From positions 206,324 through 270,323 of the forward strand of contig CAVXZL010000011.1 in NCBI GenBank assembly GCA_963766345.1: 64,000 nt of DNA, read 5' to 3'. The position numbers and the translations under genes were made by a program. Each line of letters opens with the position of its first letter. The first letter of the stretch is position 1. The notes beneath the pieces were generated by a model. It made no database searches. It had not been told where the DNA came from and saw nothing but the letters and a program-made list of their open reading frames with translations. Origin of the DNA: DASVFB01 sp963766345. Its GTDB lineage: Bacteria; Actinomycetota; Thermoleophilia; Gaiellales; Gaiellaceae. Of the stretch, positions 23,444 through 30,790 are shown one piece after another.

Positions 23444-24014
23444 TCACAGTTCCTTCACGGCCGATTCGGTTCGCGCGGTCAACGCGCGCGCGGCGGCGAT
23501 CGTCGGGCGTTGTTGCTCGACGACGATCGGTTCGCCGATGCGCACCTCGATCGGGCGGCGCGGCGCGAGCTGTCGCGTGTTCACGAGCCGCACCGGCACG
23601 AGGGGTGAGCCGTACGCGAGCGCGAGCCGCGCCGCCCCGCGATGCCAGTGTCGGTTGCCGTCCGGTTTCGATGTGCCGCGCGGGAACATGCCGAGGATCT
23701 CTCCGTCGTCGAGCAGTTCACCGGCGCGTGCCATTGCGCCGGTGTCCCCGTTGCCGCGCTCGACAGGGAAGGTGCCGTAAGCCTCCATCCCCCAGCGCAC
23801 GAGCGGGATAGCGCCATAGCTCCGCTTTGGCCATGAAGCGCACGCGCCGGTGCGTCGCGAGCGAGAGGAACCAGGGGTCGATCAACGACTCATGGTTGGC
23901 GACGAGGATGCACGCGCCGGTCGGGACGTTCTCGGCGCCGCTGATGCGCACGCGGTAGAGCCGCGTCAACGTCTCGCGCAGGCGCAGCCGTTCGGAGAGC
24001 TCCCAGAGGATCAC
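23444..24014 (-). pseudogene. PlsC-type 1-acylglycerol-3-phosphate acyltransferase, frameshifted
   Basis: The first part (GTG 24014; ISGAENVPTGACILVANHES, LIDPWFLSLATHRRVRFMAK, AELWRYP) contains the catalytic block, here Asn-His-Glu-Ser-x2-Asp in place of the usual NHxxxxD. The second part, in the next frame (RWGMEAYGTFPVERGNGDTG, then GEILGMFPRGTSKPDG), has the FPRGT glycerol-phosphate-binding motif. Reading continues if one base (23804) is skipped. As written it is broken. The product would be a peripheral membrane enzyme making phosphatidic acid. It overlaps the upstream fragment by GTGA. Confidence 0.85.
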
Positions 24015-24199
24015 GCGATTACCGGCTGCGCGTCGCGCAGCCATCGCGTCGGGAAGCCGGCCTCGCTCTGCGTCTCGTACAGCATCAGGTGGAAGAGCCC
24101 ATTGCCAACGCCGTAGTGGTACGCGATCGGGCGGTAGGCCGCAACGGCGAGGTCGGGACTTTGTGGGCGACGGCGCCGGGCGGCACCGATTTCCGCCAT
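24011..24199 (-). CDS. Short hypothetical frame upstream of the acyltransferase
   Basis: 62 residues. The C-terminal 40 (AAYRPIAYHYGVGNGLFHLM, then LYETQSEAGFPTRWLRDA) look protein-like, the N-terminus less so. Its TGA overlaps the GTG of the acyltransferase frame. It could be the end of a larger gene lost at the left, or an N-terminal extension of the acyltransferase in another frame. I do not recognise it. Confidence 0.35.
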   Translation of the reverse strand: MAEIGAARRRRPQSPDLAVAAYRPIAYHYGVGNGLFHLMLYETQSEAGFPTRWLRDAQPVIA

Positions 24200-24363
24200 C
24201 CCGCGCGCCCACGACGGCGCGTCCGCGCCCGTGAGGTGCTCGAATCAGTTGGGTCGGCATTGGTCGTACGCTTAACGCAAGGAGATCCTCGACGGTTCGC
24301 TCGCGATGACGAGGTCGATCCGCGACACGCCATAACTCGGGTGGCTCGGCGGGAGCCAAAGAG

Positions 24364-24387
24364 GGCCTGACCCTTGCGGGTCAGGCC
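24364..24387. terminator. Terminator hairpin, 10-bp stem
   Basis: GGCCTGACCC at 24364-24373 pairs exactly with 24378-24387 around TTGC, 12 nt after the stop of the gene at 24399-25013 (minus). Confidence 0.8.
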
Positions 24388-24398
24388 CCGATCGAGCA

Positions 24399-25013
24399 TC
24401 AGGCTCGCGCGCCCGTCACGGTCTGCGCCGTCGAGACGTCGTACTGCGCGACGTTCGCGATCTTCTGGTCGCTGATGTCGGCGGTCCGCTGGCGCAGCTG
24501 ATCGGCCTCCTGCACGCTCGCGCGCATGGAGTCGCCGCTGTCCCAGAGAGTGATCATCGAGACGCGGCCGTTGTCGCGGTCGGCGAGGCCGATCGCGCCG
24601 ACGTTCCCCTTGATCGCACGAACCTTCGGCAAGCTTTCGCCGCGTGACTTGTCGAGGCCGGCGTCAATCGATTCGGGAGATCCTTCGAACAGACTGACGC
24701 GCGCGGCCTTCGCAGCGTCGACGTCGCCCTCGTAGATCACGACGTCGTAGTAGTGGACGCTCATACGCTTGCCACGGATCTCCTCCGGGATCGTGTCACC
24801 TTGCCGATCGAATCCGGCCTCGGCGGCTTCGAGCGTGTCGCGGCTGTCGAAAAACGCGAGGAACTTGCGCTTCTTCGCGTCCTTGTCGTCGAGGACGAGA
24901 ATGCTGCCCATACCTTCGGGCGGTGCCATCTCGCCTGACGACATGCGCTCGTCCATGAGCTTGTCGAGCTTCTCCGTGTCCCCGCCCTCGAACGTGGCGA
25001 CTCGTACCCACAT
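24399..25013 (-). CDS. Protein with two dimeric alpha/beta-barrel (ABM-like) halves
   Basis: 204 residues in two related halves. The first begins MWVRVATFEGGDTEKLDKLM, the second follows MSVHYYDVVIYEGDVDAAKA. Each half ends in a strand typical of short antibiotic-biosynthesis-monooxygenase-like or EthD-type ferredoxin folds (FLAFFDSRDTLEAAEAG; SMITLWDSGDSMRASVQEAD). No catalytic residues are obvious. It probably forms a soluble binding protein; ligand unknown. A good AAGGAGG site precedes the ATG. It is the last gene inside the island, next to the tRNA boundary. Confidence 0.7.
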   Translation of the reverse strand: MWVRVATFEGGDTEKLDKLMDERMSSGEMAPPEGMGSILVLDDKDAKKRKFLAFFDSRDTLEAAEAGFDRQGDTIPEEIRGKRMSVHYYDVVIYEGDVDAAKAARVSLFEGSPESIDAGLDKSRGESLPKVRAIKGNVGAIGLADRDNGRVSMITLWDSGDSMRASVQEADQLRQRTADISDQKIANVAQYDVSTAQTVTGARA

Positions 25014-25318
25014 GCTGCGACCTCCTTGGTCGATGCCTCCCTGAGGCGAACCTACTGCACGGAAGCTCCCGGCGCCCAGACGTCGCGATGTGCTGGACGA
25101 GTCTCTTCACGACGGTTGGCAGCGGCGTGACCGACCAGTGCGTACCGCTGTACCGAACGTCGAAACCCTCCTCTGGTCGGACGCGCGGGGGACACCGTCC
25201 CTGCTCCTTCTGCGGCCACCGTGCTGCTGTCGCAAGACGCGAGCGATGTCCTGGGAGATGGACACGGTCTCGGGCAACTCCGAAGTATCGGGCCCGGTTA
25301 GGCTGTTAATTGTTGGTC
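25014..25318. other. Gene-free right margin of the island
   Basis: 305 nt with no believable gene. A plus-strand frame running into the tRNA gives the well-known false peptide GAYRDRTGDLRLAKPALSQL and is rejected. No integrase remnant was seen. Confidence 0.6.
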
Positions 25319-25367
25319 CTTCGAGTGGAGCGTACCGGGATCGAACCGGTGACCTCCGGCTTGCAAA
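25319..25367 (-). repeat. att-like repeat within tRNA-Ala (right end)
   Basis: 49 bp matching 12107-12155 with one mismatch. It spans the 3' flank, acceptor 3' strand, T arm and the 3' half of the anticodon arm. Confidence 0.8.
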
Positions 25368-25398
25368 GCCGGCGCTCTCCCAGCTGAGCTAACGCCCC
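25326..25398 (-). tRNA. tRNA-Ala(TGC)
   Basis: 73 nt folding as a complete cloverleaf: acceptor GGGGCGT/ACGCTCC, D stem GCTC/GAGC, anticodon stem CCGGC/GCCGG around loop TTTGCAA (anticodon TGC, alanine), T stem ACCGG/CCGGT with TTCGATC, discriminator A. The 3' CCA is not encoded. The 5' end is at 25398 and the 3' end faces the island. Confidence 0.95.
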
Positions 25399-25424
25399 GC
25401 GCGGCTCAACAGTAGCCCACTCGC

Positions 25425-25991
25425 CTACAGGCCGGAAACGCCCGAATCGAGCACGCCTTGCACGAGCTCGTCGCCCCGGAAGAGGAGCGCGCGGCCAAGT
25501 TGGCCGTACGCGTTCTGGAACGTCTCGCTGGAGTTCGATTTGACGAGCGCGCGGCGATCCGCCGGGCTCAACCGCACGAAGGTCGGCAGATCGGTGTACG
25601 TGAGAATCTCCTGCACCTGTCCGGCCCGGCCGCTACCGGGCGTAGCGCTGAGCTGGAAGTAATCCGTCACGACGTTCGCGAACGATCGCCATTGCGAGCC
25701 GAGGTCGTTGCCGAAGTACGCCTGGATCTTCGCTCCGATCGACGCGTTGCTCGTCGTCCAGGCGCGGTAGCCCTCGTTGAACGCCCGCTGGTCGGCGCGC
25801 GGGTCGGACGACGACCGGCTGACGAGGCCGGCGGCGATGAAGCGACCGCTCATGATCGCGTTGCTGATGGACTCGCCCATGTCGCTGACGAGCCCGGTCT
25901 TGATCTCGAGCGCCTTCTGGTGGTCCTGCCACTTCCGTGTGAACTGCGGGATCAGAAGGTTGACGAGAAGCGCGATGAAGACGGCAATCAC
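25425..25991 (-). CDS. Membrane-anchored hypothetical protein
   Basis: 188 residues. One N-terminal membrane helix (IAVFIALLVNLLIPQF) is followed by a mostly helical soluble domain (SDMGESISNAIMSGRFIAAG, later QLGRALLFRGDELVQGVL). No family is recognised. The GTG at 25991 is the first usable start; the frame is open further upstream but without a start codon. It lies directly outside the island next to tRNA-Ala. Confidence 0.65.
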   Translation of the reverse strand: MIAVFIALLVNLLIPQFTRKWQDHQKALEIKTGLVSDMGESISNAIMSGRFIAAGLVSRSSSDPRADQRAFNEGYRAWTTSNASIGAKIQAYFGNDLGSQWRSFANVVTDYFQLSATPGSGRAGQVQEILTYTDLPTFVRLSPADRRALVKSNSSETFQNAYGQLGRALLFRGDELVQGVLDSGVSGL

Positions 25992-26088
25992 GAACGGGTG
26001 CGCAAGCCAGCGAGAGACCTCTCTCGGCCTGGATGACTTGGCGTCGGTGGCATCGACTGCGATTGCGGCACCTCCACGCGCGCGGAGT

Positions 26089-26120
26089 CCTGGGCTAGGA
26101 CATGGTCGTCCAAGCCCAGG
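26089..26120. terminator. Possible terminator hairpin
   Basis: CCTGGGCT at 26089-26096 pairs with AGCCCAGG at 26113-26120 over a 16-nt loop. It lies downstream of the minus-strand gene ending at 26155. Confidence 0.45.
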
Positions 26121-26154
26121 CGGTCTTCAAGGCGCCCGCCCGGATGCCTGCCGG

Positions 26155-26400
26155 CTACGCCGCGTGCCGCTCGAGCCGCTCTTCGGCGCGCGCGCGGGCG
26201 ATGATCTTCTGCCTGTCGCCCCAGCGGAGCTGAGCCCGGAGCTGGCGCTGCTCCTGCCACAGCTCCTCGAGCCGCTCCTCGACCTCGTGCACCTCGGCCT
26301 TGAGCGCCGCGTCGTGGCCCTCGGACAGCTTGTGCCAGAGGTCGACGCGGCGCTCGCTCAGCTCGTCGATCTCGCGATGGATGCTCTCCAACATCGTCAT
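26155..26400 (-). CDS. Small coiled-coil protein (DUF2630-like)
   Basis: 81 residues, almost wholly helical (MLESIHREIDELSERRVDLW, then VEERLEELWQEQRQLRAQLR). The pattern of an N-terminal IHxxIxEL helix followed by Leu-Trp-rich heptads resembles the actinobacterial DUF2630 family of short cytoplasmic proteins, but the match is by eye and not certain. It stands alone between a membrane protein and the zincin-rhomboid operon. Confidence 0.6.
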   Translation of the reverse strand: MTMLESIHREIDELSERRVDLWHKLSEGHDAALKAEVHEVEERLEELWQEQRQLRAQLRWGDRQKIIARARAEERLERHAA

Positions 26401-26466
26401 GTGACTGTCTTCAACGCGATCTGGAGCGCGCTATTCCCGTGAGGTGAATCGGACGCTCGGCACGCT

Positions 26467-26550
26467 TCAGCGGCCGAGGAAATACCAGACGATGACGCCT
26501 GCTCCGACCACTGCCGCGGCGATCGCCACCGCGTTCAGGAGCGTGACCAT
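26467..26550 (-). CDS. 27-residue single-helix membrane peptide
   Basis: ATG 26550 overlaps the stop of the zincin gene (TGATG). The peptide is MVTLLNAVAIAAAVVGAGVI followed by VWYFLGR: one hydrophobic helix with a short basic end. It would be the third member of the rhomboid-zincin operon by translational coupling. Too short for homology; the overlap and clean membrane profile are the support. Confidence 0.5.
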   Translation of the reverse strand: MVTLLNAVAIAAAVVGAGVIVWYFLGR

Positions 26551-26849
26551 CAGTCGTAACCGAGCTCTTCGAGGCGCTCCTCGTCGATCCCGAAGTAGTG
26601 CGCGAGCTCGTGGAGGACCGTGATGCGGATCTCGTCCTCGAGCTCGCGCGGATCCGGAAAGGACTCCTCGAGCGGCAGCCGGTAGATCGAGATCTTCGCC
26701 GGCATGTACGGATGCTCTTCGAAGAGCCCGAGCAGGTCCGGCTCGTCCGGGTTCTCGTCCTCGACGACGACGGCGACGTTCTCGAGCCCGCGCGCGAGCT
26801 CGGGCGGCAGGGAGTCGAGCGCGCGGCGCACGCGATCCTCGAACGTCAT
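26550..26849 (-). CDS. Zincin-like metallopeptidase family protein
   Basis: 99 residues, the size of the DUF1025/zincin-like family. The C-terminal helix has the zinc motif HELAHYFGID (HExxH-x3-D), and the N-terminus is FEDRVRRALDSLPPELARGL. A strand segment with SIYRLPLEESFPD precedes the helix. It is predicted to be a minimal metallopeptidase, though activity has rarely been shown for the family. The ATG overlaps the rhomboid stop (ATGA), so the two putative proteases are translated together. Confidence 0.92.
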   Translation of the reverse strand: MTFEDRVRRALDSLPPELARGLENVAVVVEDENPDEPDLLGLFEEHPYMPAKISIYRLPLEESFPDPRELEDEIRITVLHELAHYFGIDEERLEELGYD

Positions 26850-27568
26850 CGCCAGCCGTACCGGGTCACCGGCTGCAGCGGGTCGCGCGTCTTCACGAGG
26901 CGCACCGTCAGGATCCCGAACGCGAACCCGCCGATGTGCGCGAAGAAGGCGACGCCGCCGCCCGACGCCGGGCTCGTGATCGAGATCGTGCCGTCGAGCG
27001 CCTGCAGGAGTATCCACACGCCGAGGAAGAAGATCGCCGGGATCTCGCGGAAGAAGAAGATGAAGCCGAGGAAGATCGCCGTCAGGACGCTCGCGCGCGG
27101 GAGGAGGAGGAAGTACGCGCCGAGGACGCCGGCGATTGCGCCGCTCGCGCCGACGTTCGGGATGCTCGCGTCCGCCGCCGTGCCGAAGTGGAGCGTGACG
27201 AACGTCTGGACTGCCGTCGCCGCGATCCCGGCCAGCAGGTACCAGACGAGGAACCGGAAGCGGCCGAGCACGTCCTCGACGTTGTTGCCGAAGATCCAGA
27301 GGAAGAGCATGTTGCCGCCGATGTGCAGGAGGCCGCCGTGCATGAACATCGACGAGAACACGGTCTCGACGACCTCGTGGTGCTGCTGCGCAGCGAGGTT
27401 CGTGCACGGGCCTTCGACGGCGCAGGGGTAGTAGCCCCACTCCTCGACGTGCGTCTCGAGCCCGGGCTTCGAGACCTCCCAGAGGTAGACGAGCACGTTG
27501 GCCGCGATCAACCCGACGGTGACCGCCGGGAACGACCGCGTCGGAACGTTGTCCTTGAGCGGAAACAG
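26846..27568 (-). CDS. Rhomboid-family intramembrane serine protease
   Basis: About 240 residues with six membrane helices. Family signs are HGGLLHIGGNMLFLWIFGNN (helix 2 His and Asn), then GASGAIAG with the catalytic Ser (GASG) and HIGGFAFG with the catalytic His in the last helix. It cleaves membrane proteins within the bilayer. The first standard start is TTG 27511, but the coding pattern continues upstream as FPLKDNVPTRSFPAVTVGLI, the usual family N-terminus, to a CTG at 27568. I take CTG as the likely start; no ATG, GTG or TTG lies between it and the stop upstream. It is divergent from hsp20. Confidence 0.88.
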   Translation of the reverse strand: MFPLKDNVPTRSFPAVTVGLIAANVLVYLWEVSKPGLETHVEEWGYYPCAVEGPCTNLAAQQHHEVVETVFSSMFMHGGLLHIGGNMLFLWIFGNNVEDVLGRFRFLVWYLLAGIAATAVQTFVTLHFGTAADASIPNVGASGAIAGVLGAYFLLLPRASVLTAIFLGFIFFFREIPAIFFLGVWILLQALDGTISITSPASGGGVAFFAHIGGFAFGILTVRLVKTRDPLQPVTRYGWR

Positions 27569-27594
27569 GCCCGGATCGTACGCGCGATCGACAG

Positions 27595-27623
27595 TTGACA
27601 GTAAGTGACTTAGGTTTTATTCT
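27595..27623 (+). promoter_or_regulatory. Sigma-70-type promoter of hsp20
   Basis: TTGACA at 27595-27600, a 17-nt spacer, then TATTCT at 27618-27623. This is the best consensus promoter in the window. The -10 element is followed by the short palindrome CTTGCAATCAAG within AGTTAAGT/ACTTAGG half-sites, a possible heat-shock operator. Confidence 0.65.
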
Positions 27624-27663
27624 TGCAATCAAGTTAAGTGCAACCGCGAAAGGAGTGACGACG

Positions 27664-28137
27664 ATGGCAACGTTGGTGCGTTGGCAGCCTTGGACGGAGC
27701 TGGCGACCCTCCAGACCGACATGAGCCGGCTCATGAACGGGCTCCTCGAGGGCAACGGCAAGTCCGTGCAGAGCTGGGTGCCCGCGCTCGACGTCTGGGA
27801 GACCGAGAACGAGATCGTCTACGCGTTCGACCTTCCCGGCATCCCCGAGGACGAGATTTCCGTGGAGATCGAGGACGGCTCGCTGACGGTCAGCGCCGAG
27901 CGGGCTCGGAAGAACGAGCTGACGGAGGACCGCTTCTACCGCTTCGAGCGCCGGCACGGAACCTTCACGCGGACGATCGGCCTGCCGCAGGGCGTGTCCG
28001 AGGACGGGATCTCCGCCGACTACAAGAACGGCGTCCTCGAGATCCACGCCGCGAAGCCCGAGCAGACGAAGCCGCGCCGGATCCAGGTGGGATCCGCGCC
28101 GCAGGCGACGATCGAGGGCGAGGCGAGCCAGAAGTAG
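27664..28137 (+). CDS. Hsp20/alpha-crystallin small heat-shock protein
   Basis: 157 residues. The alpha-crystallin domain spans about residues 42-135: VPALDVWETENEIVYAFDLP, GIPEDEISVEIEDGSLTVSA and the closing GVLEIHAAKPEQTKPRRIQV. The GVLEI segment and RRIQV tail give the usual oligomer contacts. It is an ATP-independent holdase for unfolding proteins. A clear ribosome-binding site (AAAGGAG) precedes ATG 27664, and a strong sigma-70-like promoter lies about 40 nt upstream. It is transcribed alone and ended by a strong terminator. Confidence 0.96.
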   Translation: MATLVRWQPWTELATLQTDMSRLMNGLLEGNGKSVQSWVPALDVWETENEIVYAFDLPGIPEDEISVEIEDGSLTVSAERARKNELTEDRFYRFERRHGTFTRTIGLPQGVSEDGISADYKNGVLEIHAAKPEQTKPRRIQVGSAPQATIEGEASQK

Positions 28138-28147
28138 CGCTCGGCTA

Positions 28148-28188
28148 GAGCGTGTTCGAGGGGCGGCCACGGCCGCCCCTCGTGCTCT
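28148..28188. terminator. Bidirectional terminator, 12-bp core stem
   Basis: 28157-28168 and 28171-28182 pair exactly over a 2-nt loop. Outer bases AGAGC and GCTCT extend the pairing. It lies between hsp20 (plus) and the sensor kinase (minus), which converge here. Confidence 0.85.
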
Positions 28189-29494
28189 ACACAGTCGGCA
28201 GGCGCAGGGTGAGCATCGCGCCCCCGCCGGGCGCATTCGACGCCTCGGCGGTGCCGCCGTGTGCCTCGACGACGTGACGCACGATCGCAAGGCCGAGCCC
28301 GGATCCCGGCGTCCCGCGTGCCGTCGGCGCGCGGTAGAAGCGCTCGAAGACGAGCGGCAGGTCGGACTCGTCGATGCCCGGGCCGTGGTCGCGTACGACG
28401 ACGGCGCCGCGGGAGACGCCGACGTCGACCGTGCCGCCCTCCGGGCTCCACTTGAGCGCGTTGCCGAGCACGTTCGCGATCGCGCGGCCGAGCCGCTCCG
28501 GGTCGCCGCGCACCGAGCTCGGCTCGGCGGTGAGGTCGAAGCGAGCGCCGCTCGCGAGCCGGCGCATGCGCTCGACCTCGACGCTCACGAGCTCGTCGAG
28601 CCGGACGTCCTCGAACCGCGCGGCCGCCTCGCCGTCGAGCGCCAGCTCGATCAGATCGGTGACGAGGCCGTCGAGCTCGTCCACCTGGTCGACGACCGCA
28701 CGCGCGACGGCGTTCTGCTCCACTTCTCGCACGCGTCCGCGTTCGAGGAGCTCCGCGTTCGCGCGGATGCTCGTCAGCGGGGTGCGGAACTCGTGCGACG
28801 CATCGGCGACCAGCCGCCGCTGCGCCGTGAGCGAACGATCGAGCGCCTCGAGCATCTCGTTGAACGCCGCGCCGAGGCGCGCGATCTCGTCGTCTCCCTT
28901 CGCGTCGAGGCGGACGGAGAGATCCCGCGTGCGCGCGACGTCCTCGGCCGCGCGCGTGAGGCGTCGCACCGGCGAAAGCGCCTTCTCCGCGACCCAGCTG
29001 CCGATCATGAGCGAGAGCACGAGCGCGCAGACGGCGACGATCGCAAAGCCGTACCGGAGCCGGCGAAGCGTTGCGTCGTCGTCGGCGAGCGGCCGCGCGA
29101 CCTGCAGCGCCTCGCCCGAGCCGACGTGCGACGTCACGAGCCGCATGCGCCGGCCGCCGACCTCGATCGTCTGCGTGGCGGAGCCCGACCCCGCAGCGAT
29201 CGCGCGCTGGCGCTCGCCGTTCGGGAGCACCGTCACCTGGTACGGCGGCCGGATCGACTCGCCGTTCGGCGTCAGGAGCTGCACGAGCTCGCCCGGAGCG
29301 GCGAGCACCGTGCGGAACTCCTGCGTGCCGGCGACAGCGGTCGGGGTCAGTTCCGTCGCTCGCGTTCGAAGCGTCACGTCGATACGCGAGTAGAGCTCGC
29401 GCTTGACGAGCTCGTACGCGAACACGCTGAGCAGGACGACGACCGTGACGAGAGCCGCGGACGTCGCGAGGATGACGCGCTTGCCGATCGTCAT
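28187..29494 (-). CDS. Two-component sensor histidine kinase, MprB-like
   Basis: 435 residues. Two membrane helices (about 8-28 and 150-170) frame an outside sensor region of about 120 residues. Then come a HAMP domain (ALSPVRRLTRAAEDVARTRD), the phosphorylated His in DASHEFRTPLTSIRANAELL, and the ATP-binding boxes (NVLGNALKWSPEGG, DHGPGIDESDL, FERFYRAPTARGTPGSGLGL). It follows its response regulator with an ATGA overlap. The layout and sequence are those of MprB/ TcrY-type actinobacterial envelope-stress sensors; the stimulus is unknown. Confidence 0.95.
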   Translation of the reverse strand: MTIGKRVILATSAALVTVVVLLSVFAYELVKRELYSRIDVTLRTRATELTPTAVAGTQEFRTVLAAPGELVQLLTPNGESIRPPYQVTVLPNGERQRAIAAGSGSATQTIEVGGRRMRLVTSHVGSGEALQVARPLADDDATLRRLRYGFAIVAVCALVLSLMIGSWVAEKALSPVRRLTRAAEDVARTRDLSVRLDAKGDDEIARLGAAFNEMLEALDRSLTAQRRLVADASHEFRTPLTSIRANAELLERGRVREVEQNAVARAVVDQVDELDGLVTDLIELALDGEAAARFEDVRLDELVSVEVERMRRLASGARFDLTAEPSSVRGDPERLGRAIANVLGNALKWSPEGGTVDVGVSRGAVVVRDHGPGIDESDLPLVFERFYRAPTARGTPGSGLGLAIVRHVVEAHGGTAEASNAPGGGAMLTLRLPTV

Positions 29495-30162
29495 GGTTCC
29501 TCGCGCATCACGTAGCCGACACCGCGGACCGTCTGGATGAGGCGCGGGAGATTGCCGTCCTCGAGCTTGCGTCGCAGGTAGCCGACGTAGACCTCGAGCG
29601 AGTTCGACGTCGGGCCGAAGTCGTAGCCCCAGACGGCGACGAGGATCTCGGAGCGAGTGAGCACGCGCTCGGCCGACCGGACGAACAGCTCGAGCAGCGC
29701 GAACTCCGTGCGCGTCAGATCGAGACGGCGATCGGCACGCCACGCTCTGTGGCCGAGGGGGTCGACGACGACGTCGGCGTACGACAGCTGGCCTCCGCCC
29801 TCGGGCACACGCCGCAGGAGTGCGCGCAGGCGTGCGAGCAGCTCGTCGAGCGCGAACGGCTTCGGCAGGTAGTCGTCGGCGCCTGCATCGAGGCCGGCGA
29901 CGCGGTCGGAGACCTCGCGGCGCGCGGTCAGCATGAGGATCGGGATCGCGTTCTCCACCGAACGAAGCTGCCGGCAGACCTCGAGGCCGTCCGGCGGCGG
30001 CATCATCACGTCGAGCACCGCGGCGTCCGGCTCGTCCCGCTCGACGGCGATCAGCGCCTCGTGGCCGTCGCGCGCGAACGCGACCTCGTAGCCCTCCGAC
30101 GTGAGCGCCCGACCGAGTGCGTCGCGCACGGCGACCTCGTCGTCCGCGATGAGGATTCTCAC
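29491..30162 (-). CDS. OmpR-family response regulator, MprA-like
   Basis: 223 residues. The receiver domain begins RILIADDEVAVRDALGRALT, with Asp in AVLDVMMPPPDG (phosphorylation site), Thr in MLTARRE and Lys in DYLPKPF. The winged-helix effector domain holds LTRTEFALLELFVRSAERVL, then TRSEILVAVWGYDFG, and ends YLRRKLEDGNLPRLIQTVRG. The start is GTG 30162. It leads the operon with the sensor kinase. A 15-bp hairpin and a pair of 10-bp direct repeats upstream are candidate sites for control, including autoregulation. Confidence 0.96.
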   Translation of the reverse strand: MRILIADDEVAVRDALGRALTSEGYEVAFARDGHEALIAVERDEPDAAVLDVMMPPPDGLEVCRQLRSVENAIPILMLTARREVSDRVAGLDAGADDYLPKPFALDELLARLRALLRRVPEGGGQLSYADVVVDPLGHRAWRADRRLDLTRTEFALLELFVRSAERVLTRSEILVAVWGYDFGPTSNSLEVYVGYLRRKLEDGNLPRLIQTVRGVGYVMREEP

Positions 30163-30190
30163 GTTCGTATCTTCGCCGCTGGCGCCGGAA

Positions 30191-30223
30191 ACGCGAGAGC
30201 CGGCCTTGGGCCGGCTCTCGCGT
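30191..30223. promoter_or_regulatory. 15-bp perfect inverted repeat before the response regulator
   Basis: 30191-30205 and 30209-30223 are exact reverse complements with a 3-nt loop. It begins 29 nt upstream of the GTG at 30162. Because the flanking genes diverge, it is not an ordinary terminator. It would form a leader hairpin or attenuator in the regulator mRNA. Confidence 0.55.
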
Positions 30224-30261
30224 GTCACCAAGGGGTTTGAGACGCTCCGAGTCTGCCCGAG

Positions 30262-30282
30262 CCCGCCTGAACCCCGCCTGAA
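30262..30282. promoter_or_regulatory. Direct repeat pair, possible OmpR-type binding site
   Basis: CCCGCCTGAA occurs at 30262-30271 and 30273-30282, an 11-bp period as expected for tandem OmpR-family monomers. It lies in the divergent region between the response regulator and the lipoprotein gene. Confidence 0.45.
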
Positions 30283-30346
30283 GGCCCGGTAAGAAGTCGA
30301 TAAGAAACCCGGGGCCCGGAGCCGGCGCCCGCTTAGGATCCCGCCG

Positions 30347-30790
30347 ATGGCGTCGCGGTTCTCTCTCTGGGCCCTCGTCGGGCTGCTCGCCCTTGCTCTC
30401 GCGGGCTGCGGCGGCAAGAGCGACGAGGAGAAGGCGAAGGAGGCGGCGGCCCAGACGTCCGCGCCCGTCTGCGGCATGTCGACGGAGGTCGAGGGGTCGA
30501 AGCTGCCGGCGAACTTCCCGAAGCCGGACGGAGTGACGTACCGCCAGGAGTCGACCGCGGGGCCGTCGCAGGTCGTCGACGGCACGTATGCGGGAAGCCT
30601 CGACGACGCTTACAACGCGTACGAGCAGGCGTTCGAGAGCGGCTCCTACAAGATCCTCTTCAAGGAGAAGGAAGAGAAGGACGCGGAGATCTCGTACGAG
30701 GGCGAGGCAACGACCGGCCAGGTCGCGCTGCGGGCCGTCTGCGGCGAGGACGACAAGCTCGTCGTGCACATCACGAACCGCCCGGAATAA
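30347..30790 (+). CDS. Lipoprotein of unknown function
   Basis: 147 residues. The signal peptide ends in the lipobox LALAGC (Cys near residue 21), followed by a charged linker. The mature domain (VCGMSTEVEGSKLPANFPKP, then SLDDAYNAYEQAFESGSYKI, then ALRAVCGEDDKLVVHITNRP) is a small alpha/beta unit with two cysteines. It is anchored outside the membrane. It is divergent from the MprA-like regulator, so may be one of its targets. Its end overlaps the cytochrome c gene by 20 nt on the other strand. Confidence 0.85.
   Translation: MASRFSLWALVGLLALALAGCGGKSDEEKAKEAAAQTSAPVCGMSTEVEGSKLPANFPKPDGVTYRQESTAGPSQVVDGTYAGSLDDAYNAYEQAFESGSYKILFKEKEEKDAEISYEGEATTGQVALRAVCGEDDKLVVHITNRPE

Larger units (their letters stand above)
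12107..25398. mobile_element. Putative integrated genomic island at tRNA-Ala
   Basis: A 49-bp direct repeat (48 identical) flanks about 13.2 kb. The right copy lies in the 3' half of an intact tRNA-Ala(TGC) gene, from 7 nt beyond the 3' end to the anticodon loop. The left copy is an orphan fragment in the same orientation. This is the arrangement left by tyrosine-recombinase integration into a tRNA 3' end. The interior encodes secreted COG4315/RTX-type proteins, an ECF sigma/anti-sigma pair, small proteins and two damaged genes. No integrase, relaxase or phage gene was recognised, so the element would be decayed or mobilised by factors elsewhere. Confidence 0.65.

Noticed and set aside
25090..25392. 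Plus-strand frame ending GAYRDRTGDLRLAKPALSQL
   Set aside because: It crosses tRNA-Ala on the opposite strand and is the classical spurious peptide of that gene.
28187..30769. 860-residue frame ending in the sensor kinase
   Set aside because: The N-terminal half is the response regulator read in the wrong frame. The kinase starts at 29494.
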